NCBI RefSeq assembly: GCF_000715075.1
Contig: NC_134084.1
Span: 3,474,501 to 3,538,500 of the forward strand
Source: Nicotiana tabacum
Taxonomy: Eukaryota > Streptophyta > Magnoliopsida > Solanales > Solanaceae
Length of the DNA stretch: 64,000 bases
Reading direction: 5' to 3'
The notes below the pieces were generated by a model. That model ran no database searches, was not told the DNA's origin, and saw nothing but the letters and a program-made list of their open reading frames with translations. Positions within the stretch are counted from its first letter, which is position 1; every line of letters begins with the position of its first letter. Below, in pieces: positions 1-11,405 of the stretch. Made by a program: the position numbers and the translations under genes.

Positions 1-408
1 TTGACTGCAACAATGTTCTCATTAAGGCTTAACGAAGGTCAACAACCTTTTAGCTTGTCAAACATCGCAGCTGTTATGAACGTTGATGAGAAATTGAAGT
101 CGAGACATGAGGTATGTTAAGATTTTGTTTTGTAATTTACTCGTGGACTTTGAACTCGTTACCAACTCTGTAATGGTTAGAGTTCCATAACTATCTTTGA
201 CAACCGATCTTTTGTGCAGTTCACTCCTGAAAAATTCATTGAAACGATGCATATAATGGAGCACAGATATGGTGGTAAGGACTTTGTGACAACCAAGGAT
301 TGCAGCCTCTTAGCACCGGGTACCTACTACCTCACAGAAGTCGATTCGAAGTACAGAAGATTTTATGCCCAAAAATGTGTTGAGAATGGACTTGCCAATG
401 GTCACTGA
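1..408 (+). CDS. HMGS: Hydroxymethylglutaryl-CoA synthase, 3' end (last two exons)
   Basis: HMG-CoA synthase condenses acetyl-CoA with acetoacetyl-CoA in the cytosolic mevalonate pathway that feeds sterols and sesquiterpenes. Only the C-terminus is present. Exon 1-111 is open in frame 1 and ends at CATGAG|GTATGT; intron 112-219 ends TTTGTGCAG; the last exon 220-408 ends in TGA. The conceptual product contains [12 protein letters not shown], then [31 protein letters not shown] and YRRFYA. This is the conserved tail of plant HMGS as I recall the family. The active-site Cys/His/Glu region lies upstream of the window. The tail after YRRFYA ([12 protein letters not shown]) is the variable end. The gene starts outside the window, so its upstream part and promoter cannot be judged. 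Confidence 0.93.
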
Positions 409-1186
409 AGATCAGTCCTAACATGATCTAATGTCATGAAGTTGGCTTATGCTCTTTTAGTTATTGTCAGCATATAAAAGAATAACTATTGCCAATATTA
501 TATTTTTTCCTAATGTTCAGCGCCTTTTTAGTTTTCAACAAATTCAATGTTTTTTGGTTCACTTGTTTGAGAGATGATTGCAAAATCATCAATGTAATGT
601 AGTCCATATTTGAATGAAATCCATTGAGCAAATTATCTGAGTTGTGCCTTAATTGTTTAAACGATACGCCTTTGGGAACTCTTAAAATGCTAAAAGTAGT
701 CTGTGTGTCGACAATATATCAATCAACTACAATTTGGGATCGACTGTATGAATTCATTATATCCATTTCGCCCTATTATCTATTAAGATTTAGTAGCACA
801 TTTCTAGGGTAGGAATGTTGCGATGAATTCATCATTTAAAGGTTTCATGATGTTAGACTATTCTTACTATGACCGTTAACCTATCACAACTTCTCTCTTT
901 TATCTAGAGCGGGGACAGCTATGACCGTTAACCTAGCACATCTCTAGAGACGTATAGCACTACCAATTATGAGCGTGTCAAGAGTTACATGTTGTATATC
1001 AGTTTTAACGCGATAATGTAAAAAGTTCTTTATACTGTCTATGTATAGATAGAAAAATGGCAATACTCATAACTAAAATTGTATCGTAAGCTTTTCACTA
1101 GTGAAACATCAGTCCATACAAGAACAATCGCAAAATAAAACTCGAGAAATGATTAAAAAAATAAGAATAAATGTTGCATGACTTAA
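409..1186. other. Intergenic: HMGS 3'UTR side and expansin 3' side
   Basis: No gene is seen. The first roughly 200 bases are the likely HMGS 3'UTR. A short direct duplication is visible: TATGACCGTTAACCTA occurs near 868 and again near 920, separated by a pyrimidine-rich stretch. The short ORF at 624-812 has no recognisable protein character. Confidence 0.5.
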
Positions 1187-3305
1187 TCAATGAAAATTGA
1201 CATTGGCTTGATAAGTCATTCCTACTTGCCAATTAGAAGGTGCAACATTAATAGCTATAATTGTTTCATGTGATGTGTAGGAAGTGAGTTTAAATGAAAG
1301 TGCTTGACCACTTAGAGTTGCGAATGCTTGATATGAAGCTCCCCAATTATGGCTCATACTTAACCAATTTGTTTTAGTTCCTTTTACCCACATACTAGCC
1401 ACATCTCCACCTCCACCAACATTCATCACATATACCAATAACCAATAGCCATTTCCTTGGAAACTAAACTTGATTCCACCTTTTCTAATACAAGGTACCC
1501 TGCAACCATGAAGCAATAGTGCATGTCAGAGGTAGTGGTCAGCGGTGGAGCCAGAATTTTCAGTAAGAAAATTCAAAACATAAAGAACTAAATACATTAA
1601 AAGCTAAGTGGATTTAATATATTGTGTGTGTATACATATATAAATTGATTTATCCACGCAGTGTAGTTTTTCGGAGCGAAGTGTGTCAATTGACTTCCAT
1701 CGGACAAGGGTAACTCTGTGTAATAGCCCAACCTTCTAGTGATGTTGTTCACTTTGAGCCTAGACCCGCACCGGCTTTAAAATACGTCACTAGAGTCTAA
1801 GGTTTGTCTACTTATATACTCAACATCTCTCCCGTATTTTGTCGATGTGGGATTCCCCTCGTGCAAACTTGAACGGTGGTGGGGCTGGGCTGTTACACTC
1901 TGCCCCTAATAGCAGGTATTTGATAGAATAGTCAAAGCGTGCATAAATTGATGAGAACACGACCATACGAAAAAGATAGAGAATAGTAGAGGCAAGTAAA
2001 TTTAGGGTCCATTTTTGCTGTGTTTCGTGGATCCTTAGGTTGTCTTGATTTACTAATCATGTTGAAAGTGTGTGTTTGAATATGGATTTTGTGAAAAAAT
2101 ATTCAAAATACTTGCATGGCATTGTCAAGAAACGAATTCACGATCTAGATTAAGTAGGTTCACAATGAGTGCAATCTTATACTAACATCCACAAACATTT
2201 TAATTTTTTCCCGTTTATATGCATAGTTAGAACAGAAAGTAATCAGTTCAGTTGAATCATACCTGCGATACGAAACAGGAACAATGCCAGCTTTCCATTG
2301 AGCAATTTTCATGAAAGCAGGTTTAGCCATGTCAAAATGTGTACGAGGTGGGTTGCACCAACCACCATGATCTGAGTCTTGTGACCAATTTGGTGGGCAG
2401 AGATTGGTTGCAGTGACTGTGACAATGGTTGGGTAGCAATCTTTTGATTGTGTACATTTTATTTGGTAACATTGTCCACATGAATATCCATTGCTATATA
2501 ACACTGAACTCAATGCTGCTGTATCTGTTCCATAACCTGAATTGAATAAATTTCCATATCCACAAGCTCCACCTAAAAAAAAATAGGAAAAAAATAAATA
2601 AAAACATTAGACTTATTAACTAAAAGAAATTTAGTATTTGCAACGGACATATTCGTCATAAATCCGTCACAGAATCCAGATTGTGATGGATTTGTGATGG
2701 ACAGATGATCGTCTCAGGAAAAAGTGACGCAAATTCTTTTTTTGACAGATCTTCAATTTCGTCACAAATTCAAGATTGTGACGGATAAGTGAGGCTTGCT
2801 CTAGTGGCAGAGCACCTCTAACCTCAAGCTATGTGGAGGGTAAGAGAGAACATAGTTGTTCTTCTTACAACGGGCCAACCCCTGATTCACAAAGCATCCT
2901 GTGTTCGCGCAGGATCCAAGGAAGGTCGCACCCCAATGGGATGTGATATAGGCAGTTTACTCTGATGCAAGCATCAGCGGCTGATTCCAGGGTTCAAATG
3001 TGTGACCTATAGGTCACATAGAGATAATTTTACCGTTGCTCCAAGTAAAATTAAAATGACAAGAAAAACGAAAAGATTGGATAGGTTTAATAAAATGTAT
3101 AATATTTTTTAGTTTCGTGTAACGCACCCATTGTCTCACTTGCAGTCTCATCGCCATAAAACGTGGCATGAGCGAGTTGCCAAGGGGTCGCTTTAAAGGT
3201 GACGCTAGGGGTGGAATAGCCCGCGGCGTGTGCTTGAGCGATGAGTGCTAGTGTTGCAACAATGAAGAAGAATGTCAAGCTCCATCTATGGTGGAAAGAG
3301 GCCAT
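1187..3305 (-). CDS. Alpha-expansin (three exons)
   Basis: Expansins loosen plant cell walls non-hydrolytically in the apoplast. Exons on the minus strand are 3305-3128, 2572-2263 and 1499-1187, joined ATGG|GTGCGT...TAG|GTGGA and CGCAG|GTATG...GCAG|GGTACC. Phases agree and give 266 residues, normal for the family. I chose the ATG at 3305 rather than the upstream in-frame ATG at 3356 because it directly opens a hydrophobic signal peptide (residues 1-27, ending AQAHA). The GH45-like domain has [13 protein letters not shown] (61-67), paired cysteines and the hallmark HFD (138-140). The C-terminal CBM63-like domain is exon 3. Both introns lie where EXPA genes usually have them. Intron 1 holds a SINE, intron 2 repeat debris. 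The paralogue within EXPA cannot be assigned by eye. Confidence 0.93.
1541..1911. repeat. Repeat debris in expansin intron 2
   Basis: From about 1541 the sequence resembles one end of the CGGAGCCA-type MITE seen whole at 50.58 kb. From about 1719 to 1909 there is a segment with inverted ends, GTAATAGCCCAACC on the left and GGCTGGGCTGTTACA on the right, plus an internal GATGTGGGATTCC that recalls small LTR or TRIM-like repeats. No TSD was found, so family assignment is weak. Confidence 0.4.
2641..2790. repeat. Possible MITE with GTGACGGAT-type repeats (expansin intron 1)
   Basis: The stretch repeats variants of GTCACAAAT and TTGTGACGGAT in both orientations, as in small non-autonomous DNA elements. 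Clean ends and a TSD were not found. Confidence 0.35.
2861..3035 (-). repeat. tRNA-derived SINE (Au/SolS-like), degenerate, expansin intron 1
   Basis: Read on the minus strand it runs from ACTTGGAGCAACGG through TGACCTATAGGTCAC and a B-box-like TTTGAACCC to ACAGGATGCTTTGTG. It is a diverged relative of the copy at 6802-6977 and lies in the same orientation as its host gene. Confidence 0.6.
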
Positions 3306-3766
3306 GGAATTTAGCTCCTTTTGAGAGGAGGAATGATGTTCTTTAGAAAATTGCAATTGCCTTATTTGATTTTGTAAATATAGGTCTTAATATATAGTTT
3401 TTGTATCTAAATAATGTTTCAAATGTATAGGCTTCGTGCTATCACGAACATATGTAAAATTTACAAGTCAACTTTTGCATTTTAAAATTGGTTATGTTTA
3501 TATCCACATGACTTCAGTTAAAAAAAATTATTTTCTAAATCACTCAAAAAATAAAATTCAAAAAACACATGTTATATCATACTATTATATAAGATTATTA
3601 AGTTGGTAAAAAAATAAAATCGAACCCAAATAGAAGAACTAAAACTAAAACCTTATCTTATCTTGTATTTTCTGAATTTTGTAATGATTGATTACACCTC
3701 CCTTTTGACAGATCATTGAAAGAAAGTTTCAAGATATTAATAACAATTAGTATATTAGTAGTTATG

Positions 3767-3951
3767 AAGGGCAGCCTCAGCGTAACTAGCAAAGTTGTTG
3801 TCATGTGACCAGGAGGTCACAGGTTCGAGCCGTGAAAACAACCTCTTGCAGAAATGTATGATAAGGCTGCGTACGATAGACTCTTGTGGTCCAGCCATTC
3901 CCCGGACCGCCCCGCGCATAGCGAGAACTTAATGCATCGGGCTACCCTTTT
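3767..3951 (+). repeat. Au-type SINE
   Basis: It shows the A/B-box-containing head (GTCACAGGTTCGAGCCGTG), the central CTGCGTACGATAGACTCTTG and the tail GCATCGGGCTACCCTTTT. It has the same layout as the copies at 8447, 29864 and 60258. Flanks TTAGTAGTTATGA and TTAGTAATTATAA may be a worn TSD. Confidence 0.75.
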
Positions 3952-4835
3952 ATGTTAGTAATTATAATATTAAGAGAAGTAGGATGCATGTAATGCATGT
4001 AAATAGATGAGAGGAAAGACAAGTTGTCTAGATTCTCAAAGTTAAAAATCTAGGCGTAAATGATTTTTACCCTCTTCATAAACAAATTTGAATTTTGCTT
4101 CTACTGTCAACTGCTATCTTTTGGAAATTTCTTTACAAGTTAATGACATGAGATATTAGATGAAAAAGACGAAAAGAAAGGAAATTTTATTATTAAAAAG
4201 TTTTAAAAAAAAAATGGAAGCTCAGTTTTAAACGTCGACACCTAAAGTTGTAGCCTAATGGTTGTAACTTCACCTAGTATAACTTAATTAGGAGAAAATG
4301 ACATGAGAAAATAGAAGAAAATGACTCTGTAAATATCTTTCGTGTGTAATTTTCGTATCTCTTACGTATAAAAAATATAATTTTCTTGTAAAAAAGGCGT
4401 AAAACTAAAAACAAGCACATCGACACAACTTCAAGGACCTTGATATTCTTCATCACCTGTGCTTAAAAGCTGTTAATTTTTTTTTATTCATATACTTATA
4501 TGCACACATTACATAACATATTGGACACAATACAAGTTGCAAAACATTCACAATTTCAACACTGAAAATGCTTTTCATTTTTACAACCTTGACTCATGTA
4601 TGTTATTTGGCACTTCCAATATATGCAACTTGTTCTAGTGCAATCTATTGTGCAGATGTCTCCACTCTCCACATATATAATCATCCTGCATTTTGCAAAA
4701 GTTATCAGTAAATGACAATGGTTTTCCTGTACGAGGAAAGTTCTCATCGGTTATATACTTCTCCATACAAGCGATAAAATACAGATAAACTCGTGAAAAG
4801 AACTCTTTTTTCCTAGATCGAAAATGATCTGTAAT
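3952..4835. other. Intergenic between expansin and PGRL1
   Basis: AT-rich, with no gene recognised. The minus-strand ORF at 4556-4747 was tested as a PGRL1 3' exon and does not fit the family; the true last exon lies at 5312-5381. Confidence 0.5.
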
Positions 4836-4955
4836 CTATGTTGCTCGGGCTCTCCAACAATGTCTCTAGGTGCATGTCGGTTCCTTCAAAAGTAGTGTAT
4901 TTTTGGAGTATCCGACACGGGTGCGACAACATTTTGGAGAGTCCGCGCAACATAG
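4836..4955. mobile_element. 120-bp hAT-like MITE, copy 1
   Basis: The ends are CTATGTTGCTCGG and CGCAACATAG, with TIRs of about 20 bp that continue as CTCTCCA / TGGAGAG. Eight-base flanks TCTGTAAT and CCTGTAAC match 6 of 8. It is the same family as 8972-9092 and 33505-33622. Confidence 0.7.
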
Positions 4956-5311
4956 CCTGTAACTCAAGGACAACAGAGGATGTAGAACAGGTCATGTTCA
5001 AGTAATATAGTGTAAACTGAGAACATAAAAGATGGTTGTTATGTGAACTATTATGTGGCGTTTGGATTGAAGAACAATAAGTGAGCAATGCCAACTAAAA
5101 TGCCTATATTTTTTCGAGCAACAATAATAGTGTATGTTACACCCTAGGCAAATTCTATATTGGCAAAACACAGAAAAGATGTTGGGTAAGAAAGCAAGCT
5201 TTAGACCCTTCTGACGCTTGTTTACAGCCGTACAGGCCTAAGCCCAAAGCGGACAATATCATTAGTGAACTGGGTTATTACAAATAGACTACAGAGCATA
5301 GGTACCTCGAA

Positions 5312-8300
5312 TCATGCAGTACTTCCTTCAGGCAACGTGATCAAACGCGTGTCTGAATCATAGACCAAGTCCGTCCCACAACTGCGAAAGATCATGGCGG
5401 TGATTAAACTACGTACAGATCAAGCAGAGAATGATTAAAAATACCTCAAAACTAACGATCATGGACTTACCCTGAGCATTTTATTTTGTTGGTAGAACCA
5501 CCACTAGATATCGATAATATGGTACCAAAGAAGGAAGTATTTTCTGTTCCACAATTCGGACAAGGGCCCTGAAAATTGAACTTATTGTGTGTTAATATAA
5601 AACACACAGATTATAAGATAATACTATGCGCACATTGTTAATGAAATCTTACCTTTAAGATCAGAAAATCTTTAACGACGATATTTGTGATTGTAAAGGA
5701 TAGATACAATATCAAAGGCAAAGCAGCAAACCATGTGAAAATGAAACTGAAAGGCTCTGGAAGCTGCAAAATTGACAAAATTATAGCATTTGACAAAGGT
5801 TAATGAATACTCTGATCTTTTGCAATTAACCACTTGATAATATAGGGATACAAATAAAGAACCAGGCTAGGTAACAAGATATGCTTACCTCCAAAAGATA
5901 AGTGATCTCGAATCCAGTCAAATCGTCGAGGAAAAAGAACCTAGCAAGAAATTAGCCAAACATGTTTATTACAGCAAAATCATGTTGGTTGCTTCATGAG
6001 ATAAGAACACAGAGAAGTGTGGTATCAACAGTTCAAGTTTCAAAAAAATAACTTCACCTAATGCACTTAAGTTTTCTTTTATCTCAAGTTGGATATCCAC
6101 AATATTCTCCCTTGACTATCTCAAGTTCAGTAAATATCATATAGCGCAAACTATAGAAACCAAGTAGGCGCTCAAAGCAAGTACATGTTCAAGAATCATT
6201 AACTCCTTATCAATCTTGAAGCAAGATATCTACAACTCTGTCTCTCTCTTTTTAAAAAATACTGGACTAATCTTGCTCGAGCCGAGGGTATCTTGGAAAC
6301 AGTCTCTCTACCTGCACAAGGTAGGGGAAAGGTCTGTGTATACACAATCCTTCCCAGACCCCACGTATGGATATATATTGTGTGTGTCGTTGTTGAAATA
6401 TTGGACTAAAAAAGAAATTTATGGGAACCTTATGTTCTCTAATTTAGCATTTCAGTAAACGCATCTTTCTGCAAGTGAAAAAATGAGCAATTTAGGATGG
6501 AGTAAGTAGTGATAGAAGAAATCATCAAATTTCGGTGGGGTTTATAAATGGCTTATTACATAGGAAAAAAGATGTAATGTATAACCAGGTTGAGAAACTA
6601 ATGATAATATATAAAGAAATGAAATTTTATAATGCTGAGAGAGTTAAGTAATACTCACAATCCAAGAGCAACAACAGCAGCAGGGACATTTAACAAGAAC
6701 ATCTTCAGATAATCAACAGAAAGGTCGCTATAAACCTGCAACAAGTAAAGTTTATTTAACCACTTAACCTCATAAACGTCTTGCGTAAACGCATGATGGC
6801 AAAAAAAAAAGGGCAGCCCGGTGCACAAAGCATCCCGTGTTCACACAGGGTCTGGGGAAGGGCCTCATCCCGAGGGGAGTGATGTAGACAGCCTACCCTA
6901 ATACAAGCATTAGTGGCTGCTTCCACAGCTCGAACCCATGACCTATAGTCACATGGAGACTCCAAGGATTCTCTTCGAACGTATGATGGCACAAAATAAG
7001 TATTTTCACAGATGCAATATAAAAGATGAGTACCTATTAACCAACTAGTAAATGTCTCATTGAGCAGAGAAGTAGTACAAACCTTTCTACTTCGAAGACT
7101 GCACCGAGGACCCTCAACCACAATATCGCTGCCATCCCTCTAGAAAATTAAGAGGTGTCAATACAGGAAAGACTACATAAGACCGCGATATTATAAGAAA
7201 CAAAGAAAGCAACAGAAAGAACAGTAACAACTAACTTGGTTTGTTCATATTTGTAAGGGCAATAAGTTGAAGAATAGCAATGACTAACATAGTTCAACTA
7301 CTTCATAAATTGATAAGCTTAAACTACCAACTAAATGGTGATAAGAATAGAAAAGAAAACACCCTCAGTATTATACAGTAAAATCATTTGCTTTCTTTGA
7401 AAAAGCTGTCAAAATAACAAATCTTTTTCATTTATTGGATCTTCTCTTATCTTATCAATAACAATAAATAATACAGTCAAACCTCTCTATAACAACCTTA
7501 TTTGTTCCGAATTTTATTGGCTAATATAACGAAATGGTGTTATAGAGAACATATATTATAGCATAGCATAGAAATTGGTTTCATAAAAAACTTGGCTTTT
7601 ATAGTAAATGACTGTTATATAGCGATGTTGTTATAGAGAGGTCTGACTATATAATGCTAATAACTAAGTACCTTAAGTTTCATCTTCAGCTTGTCATACT
7701 CTTTATCAGTCATAATTGGATTCCCAGATACATAAGCCATAGAAGCTTCCAGAAACTTCTGTTCGTCCGTGCCTGCATTGTGAGGAATTTGCTATTACTA
7801 TACCTATTTTAAGTGCCAATGCGACAAAAATAGACTGAAATTCTTCCATACTTAGCATGACGACGCTGCTCCCTTCCCACATTAATTCTTCCTTAAGGTT
7901 ATCGAATTCCTCATTTGACATGATCGCCTTTCCTTCATAATAGAATGACTGTGGTACAGAGCCAAGAAAGTGTTAATAACTTTAGTAGAATGAGAATGAA
8001 AACAATCGACGAATTAGTAACTGATTCTGCTTCAGTACTTGCAGTGCTTGAAGAAACTCTTGCTCCATTTCCCCTAAAGACTTCTTTCCTTTCCCGTCAA
8101 TGCTACAATATTGCAAGATTTTACTGTCTTCAACCTCATTCTCGTTGAGCTGACCTGAAAGCAAAAGTGAGTCGTCAAATGATGTGGTATACGCCACCAT
8201 AAAAAGAAGAATTTGGAGAAGAAGAAAAAACATACAAACAGATAACAAACACACACACAGAAGGTATAAGAGTATTTTTCAGTTCATATAAAAACATCAG

Positions 8301-10273
8301 TTATTGGTTGTCTACATTGTCTTGATGGTACATAAAGGTTGCTTTCTTTGAGTAAATAGAAAGAGAACCAGCAGCTAGAAGTAGGCTGATATTACCATTT
8401 GCTACATTCCCCCATATTCTTGCAATTAACGCAACGAAAATGTGAGAAGGGAGCCTTGGCATAACTGGTAAAGTTGCTGCCATATGACCAGGAGGTCACG
8501 AGTTCGAGCCGTGGAAACAGCCTCTTGCTAAATGCAGGTAAGACTGCGTACAATAGACCCTTGTAGTCCGGCCCTTCCCCGAACCTCGCACATAGCGGGA
8601 GCTTAGTGCACCGGGCTACCCTTTTTAACATAACGAGAATGTGAGTTCTTACTATTGACCTCCTCAAGTTCTAGATATGAATATTTTATGGATTTCATAT
8701 GCGATTACTTACTTACCTAAAGTTCACTTTTGACTTGCCAAAAATTTTGGCTGAAGGAACTGACAAAGCAACTAATAGGCCTACCTATAGGCTATAGTCT
8801 AACTTGACTATCAGAAGTATTGAAGTGGTAAGATTACCAAATTTTAGAGCAACAACAAAAGGCAACACATTGAGATAACTCACAAGAACAACATCTATAC
8901 AGTTTGAATATTGAATAGGACTAATTCCAAAAACATTTCAAATAGCATGCACCAACTATTTGGTTTACAACCTATATTACTCGGACTCTTCAAAAATGTT
9001 GTTGGGTGCGTGTCAGATCCTCCAAGTTTAGTGCATTTTTGGAGGATCCGACACGGGTGCGGTAGCTCTTTTGGAGAGTCCGAGCAACATAGTTTATAAC
9101 TAACTATACTCCTTAGTAAGAGTATACTTTGATCAAATCTCAATCAATCAACTAATCCTCAATCCCAACCTAGTCACGGTCGGCTATACTAATCCTCTAT
9201 CGATTCCTTTCTTTTTGAGCCCATTTCGTCCCTACTAGTTGAGTTTTGCTATATGAATCATCTTTATCTATTCCCCTTTTTTAAACTCCATCTCATTACC
9301 ATAATGATAAAAGATTTATCTTTTAAGCCACCTATTTGATATTCCTATAGTTTAACCAGATAAAAGGAGAAATATTGCAGTAGGCTGACTACATGTTAAA
9401 AATAGTCGTACTAGAGTTTATGTTCAATACACTGATAGTGTAAAGAATTTACACTATTAAATTAAAGTGATCTACAACAACAAATAACTATGCATATCAA
9501 GCCTAATACGATAACCTGGAAAATAGAGTAATAACCTTAAAGACTACAACTAGCCAAATTGCACTGGCGGTGTAAAAATTCTTGATACCGTTAGCATACG
9601 CAACTTAAATATTCATAGCATGAGATGAAACTTTGATCAAATAAGGAAAAAAAAGAGTTTAAGTTGTATGCACTGGCAGTCTAAAAAATATTTACACAAT
9701 CAGGTCACTTAGTAGATAATCATAAATAATAAATCTCTTGATAAGCAATAATCGGTAATCTAGTAAAAGTGGTTATTGATAGTGTGAAAGAAGCTTACAT
9801 CCAGAGGCGGATGTACCATAGTGGGTACGGGTTCAACTGACCCACAACTTTCGGTGTCGATCATAAATTTATGTGTAAAATTTCACTGAAATTGTAATAA
9901 ATAATAGACATGAACCCATAACTTAAGAAATATAACGGGTTTAATGCTAAAAAACTTAAAAGTTGAACCCATAAAATTTAAATGCTGGATTCGCATCTGC
10001 TTACATCACCGTCTGTGTACATAGCTTAAATCCAAAAAAAAAAAGAATAATTATTAATTTACCTGGCTGATCAGTCGTGGCCTTAGGAGAGAGAACCAAT
10101 AACCTACGCCTAATAGCTAATTTTCTTCCACCAAAATTAATCAAACGAAGCTTTGAACAAGAAAATGAAGCACCTTGTAAAGAAGCAGAAGATGAAGAAA
10201 AAATGGGTTTTTTCCTGAAAGGGGCATGAAAAAGGCGAGGGCTAGTTATAGTAAACCCAAATTTAGTGGCCAT
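5312..10273 (-). CDS. PGRL1: PGR5-like protein 1 (PGRL1), chloroplast, ten exons
   Basis: PGRL1 is a thylakoid membrane protein that works with PGR5 in antimycin-sensitive cyclic electron flow around photosystem I. Minus-strand exons: 10273-10063, 8154-8039, 7948-7852, 7772-7672, 7139-7083, 6735-6659, 5940-5889, 5763-5653, 5568-5471, 5381-5312. Phases agree throughout and total 990 nt, or 329 residues, close to the roughly 324 I recall for Arabidopsis PGRL1A. The first 60 or so residues are a Ser/Arg-rich transit peptide. Hallmarks are GEMEQEFLQALQSFYYEGK, FDNLKEELMWEGSSVVMLS, GPRCSLRSRKV, two hydrophobic membrane spans (near ALGLFFF and FIFTWFAALPLILYL), then CPNCG and CSGCG. The conserved redox/metal cysteines fall at 87, 188, 277, 280, 305 and 308. 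Introns carry several SINEs and MITEs. The family is confident; which paralogue is not. Confidence 0.95.
6271..6395 (+). repeat. TS-type SINE (tRNA-derived, TTG tail)
   Basis: It runs from GAGCCGAGGGTATCTTGGAA through CTACCTGCACAAGGTAGGGG to a GTTGTTG tail, as in the tobacco TS family. Flanks AAATACTGGACTAA (6257-6270) and AAATATTGGACTAA (6396-6409) match 13 of 14 and form the TSD. It lies in PGRL1 intron 6, antisense to the gene. Confidence 0.88.
6802..6977 (-). repeat. Au/SolS-like SINE in PGRL1 intron 5
   Basis: Minus-strand reading gives the B box GGTTCGAGC, then GCTTTGTGCACCGGGCTGCCC and a T run. Flanks AACGCATGATGGCA (6788-6801) and AACGTATGATGGCA (6978-6991) match 13 of 14. It is the same subfamily as the degenerate copy at 2861-3035. 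Confidence 0.82.
7475..7648. mobile_element. MITE in PGRL1 intron 4
   Basis: Terminal inverted repeats are AGTCAAACCTCTCTATAAC and GTTATAGAGAGGTCTGACT, with one mismatch. The interior repeats the TTATAGAGA motif. No clear TSD was found, so the superfamily is open. Confidence 0.7.
8447..8631 (+). repeat. Au-type SINE in PGRL1 intron 1
   Basis: Head GGGAGCCTTGGCATAACTGG, B box GTTCGAGCCGTGG, tail GTGCACCGGGCTACCCTTTTT. TSD AACGAAAATGTGAG (8433-8446) and AACGAGAATGTGAG (8632-8645) match 13 of 14. It is antisense to PGRL1. Confidence 0.87.
8972..9092. mobile_element. 120-bp hAT-like MITE, copy 2
   Basis: Ends are CTATATTACTCGGACTCTTC and GAGAGTCCGAGCAACATAG. Flanks TTTACAAC and TTTATAAC match 7 of 8. 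It lies in PGRL1 intron 1. Confidence 0.8.
9802..9999. mobile_element. hAT-like MITE with perfect 8-bp TSD
   Basis: Ends are CAGAGGCGGATG and CGCATCTG, flanked on both sides by CTTACATC (9794-9801 and 10000-10007). The interior contains GGGTTCAACTGACCC-like and GTTGAACCC stretches. It sits about 60 bp downstream of the PGRL1 exon 1 splice donor. Confidence 0.88.
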
Positions 10274-10586
10274 TTGTGGCGGCGACGGCGGCGGCAGCAG
10301 CAGTGGTGGTGGTGGAGGGAGTGAAGTGGAAGTAGGGTAAGTAGAAATGAATATTGCATTTGTGAAAAATCTGAAAAATGGAGAATTTGATGAGTTTTGA
10401 TAAGAGATGAAGATAAGGTTATGTGTATGAATGTGTGGAGAATATTGAAAGTTGAAAAGCTTTTGTTTTGATTTTCTTGATTTCAAGAAAATCGTTTCCT
10501 GGTTTTAACTGTTTTTTGATGTAACAGAATTTGCCAAGTCAGCTTTATGATTTTTGTCGAGAATCTAGAATCCTATATATGGTTGA

Positions 10587-10624
10587 CACGTGGGTGCTTG
10601 TTGCTTTTATGTATTTGCCACGTG
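10587..10624 (-). promoter_or_regulatory. Two G-box motifs (CACGTG) upstream of PGRL1
   Basis: Perfect CACGTG palindromes lie at 10587-10592 and 10619-10624, about 315-350 bp upstream of the PGRL1 ATG. G-boxes bind bZIP/bHLH factors including HY5 and PIFs and are common in light-regulated promoters. A regulatory role here is inferred. Confidence 0.5.
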
Positions 10625-10721
10625 AGATTGTTCGATTGGTTCGCGGACAAGATTATCCTGTGATTATAATTCTGGAATTAATAATCTCACGTTTATTTAG
10701 TGTTATATGCTTCGTTTAGTA

Positions 10722-11110
10722 TGTCTACAAACCTCCAACTTCTTGTTAACACTATCTCATGTTTCGTCAATCAGTACTATATCATCGGCGAATAACATAC
10801 ACGATGGTACCTCCCCTTGAATATGATGCGTCACTGTGTCCATCGCCAATGCAAACAAGAACGGGCTGAGTGCAGATCCTTGGTGTAGCCCCATCCAAAC
10901 CGGGAAATGCTATGAGTTTTCCTCCACCGTTCTCATCTCATCCGAGTCTTACCTTCATCATACATATCCTTAATCACTCTACCGGAACACTTTTAGCCTC
11001 CAAACACCTCCAAAGAAGACGATCATCCGTAGTCGAACAATCCAGCATGAAACCAAATTGATTCTCGGATATAGACACAATCATCCTTACCCTCACTTCC
11101 ACCGTCCTCT
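10722..11110 (-). pseudogene. RTE-like LINE reverse transcriptase fragment
   Basis: The minus-strand translation contains [16 protein letters not shown] and, further on, [14 protein letters not shown], the RT palm motifs of RTE-type non-LTR elements. Stop codons and a frameshift interrupt it (for example after TRMR and after IDET). Only part of the RT domain remains, and no 3' tail or TSD was recognised. Confidence 0.82.
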
Positions 11111-11405
11111 GCCAAACTTTCATAGTGTGACAAATTAAAAATAAGATATGCAATGTATAATCTAAAATATGTATTTGGTTTAAAGCTAGATAAAGCTGGG
11201 TAATTTTTGTTTCCATCTTTAACCCAAAATATATTTTTCTACTGAAAATTGAAATTTTATGCTGGTTTATTGTGTGTTGCACAAATGTAATGAGTCCGAA
11301 AGTGCAAATTGCCTCCTCTTCGTCACCAAACTTTTATGAAATAAGACTTTGACAATCATTTTTTAAATTGGACAAAGAGTTATCAGTATATATCAAACGA
11401 AAAAT

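Noticed and set aside
3306..3356. Upstream in-frame ATG giving a 17-residue longer expansin
   Set aside because: The extra residues are polar and would bury the signal peptide; the ATG at 3305 begins a normal secretion signal.
4556..4747. Cys-rich minus-strand ORF as the last PGRL1 exon
   Set aside because: It does not resemble the PGRL1 C-terminus. The exon at 5312-5381 supplies the expected CGTDLVYDS...TRLITLPEGS in phase.
8911..9099. 62-residue plus-strand ORF
   Set aside because: It lies across the 120-bp MITE copy 2 and has no protein signature.
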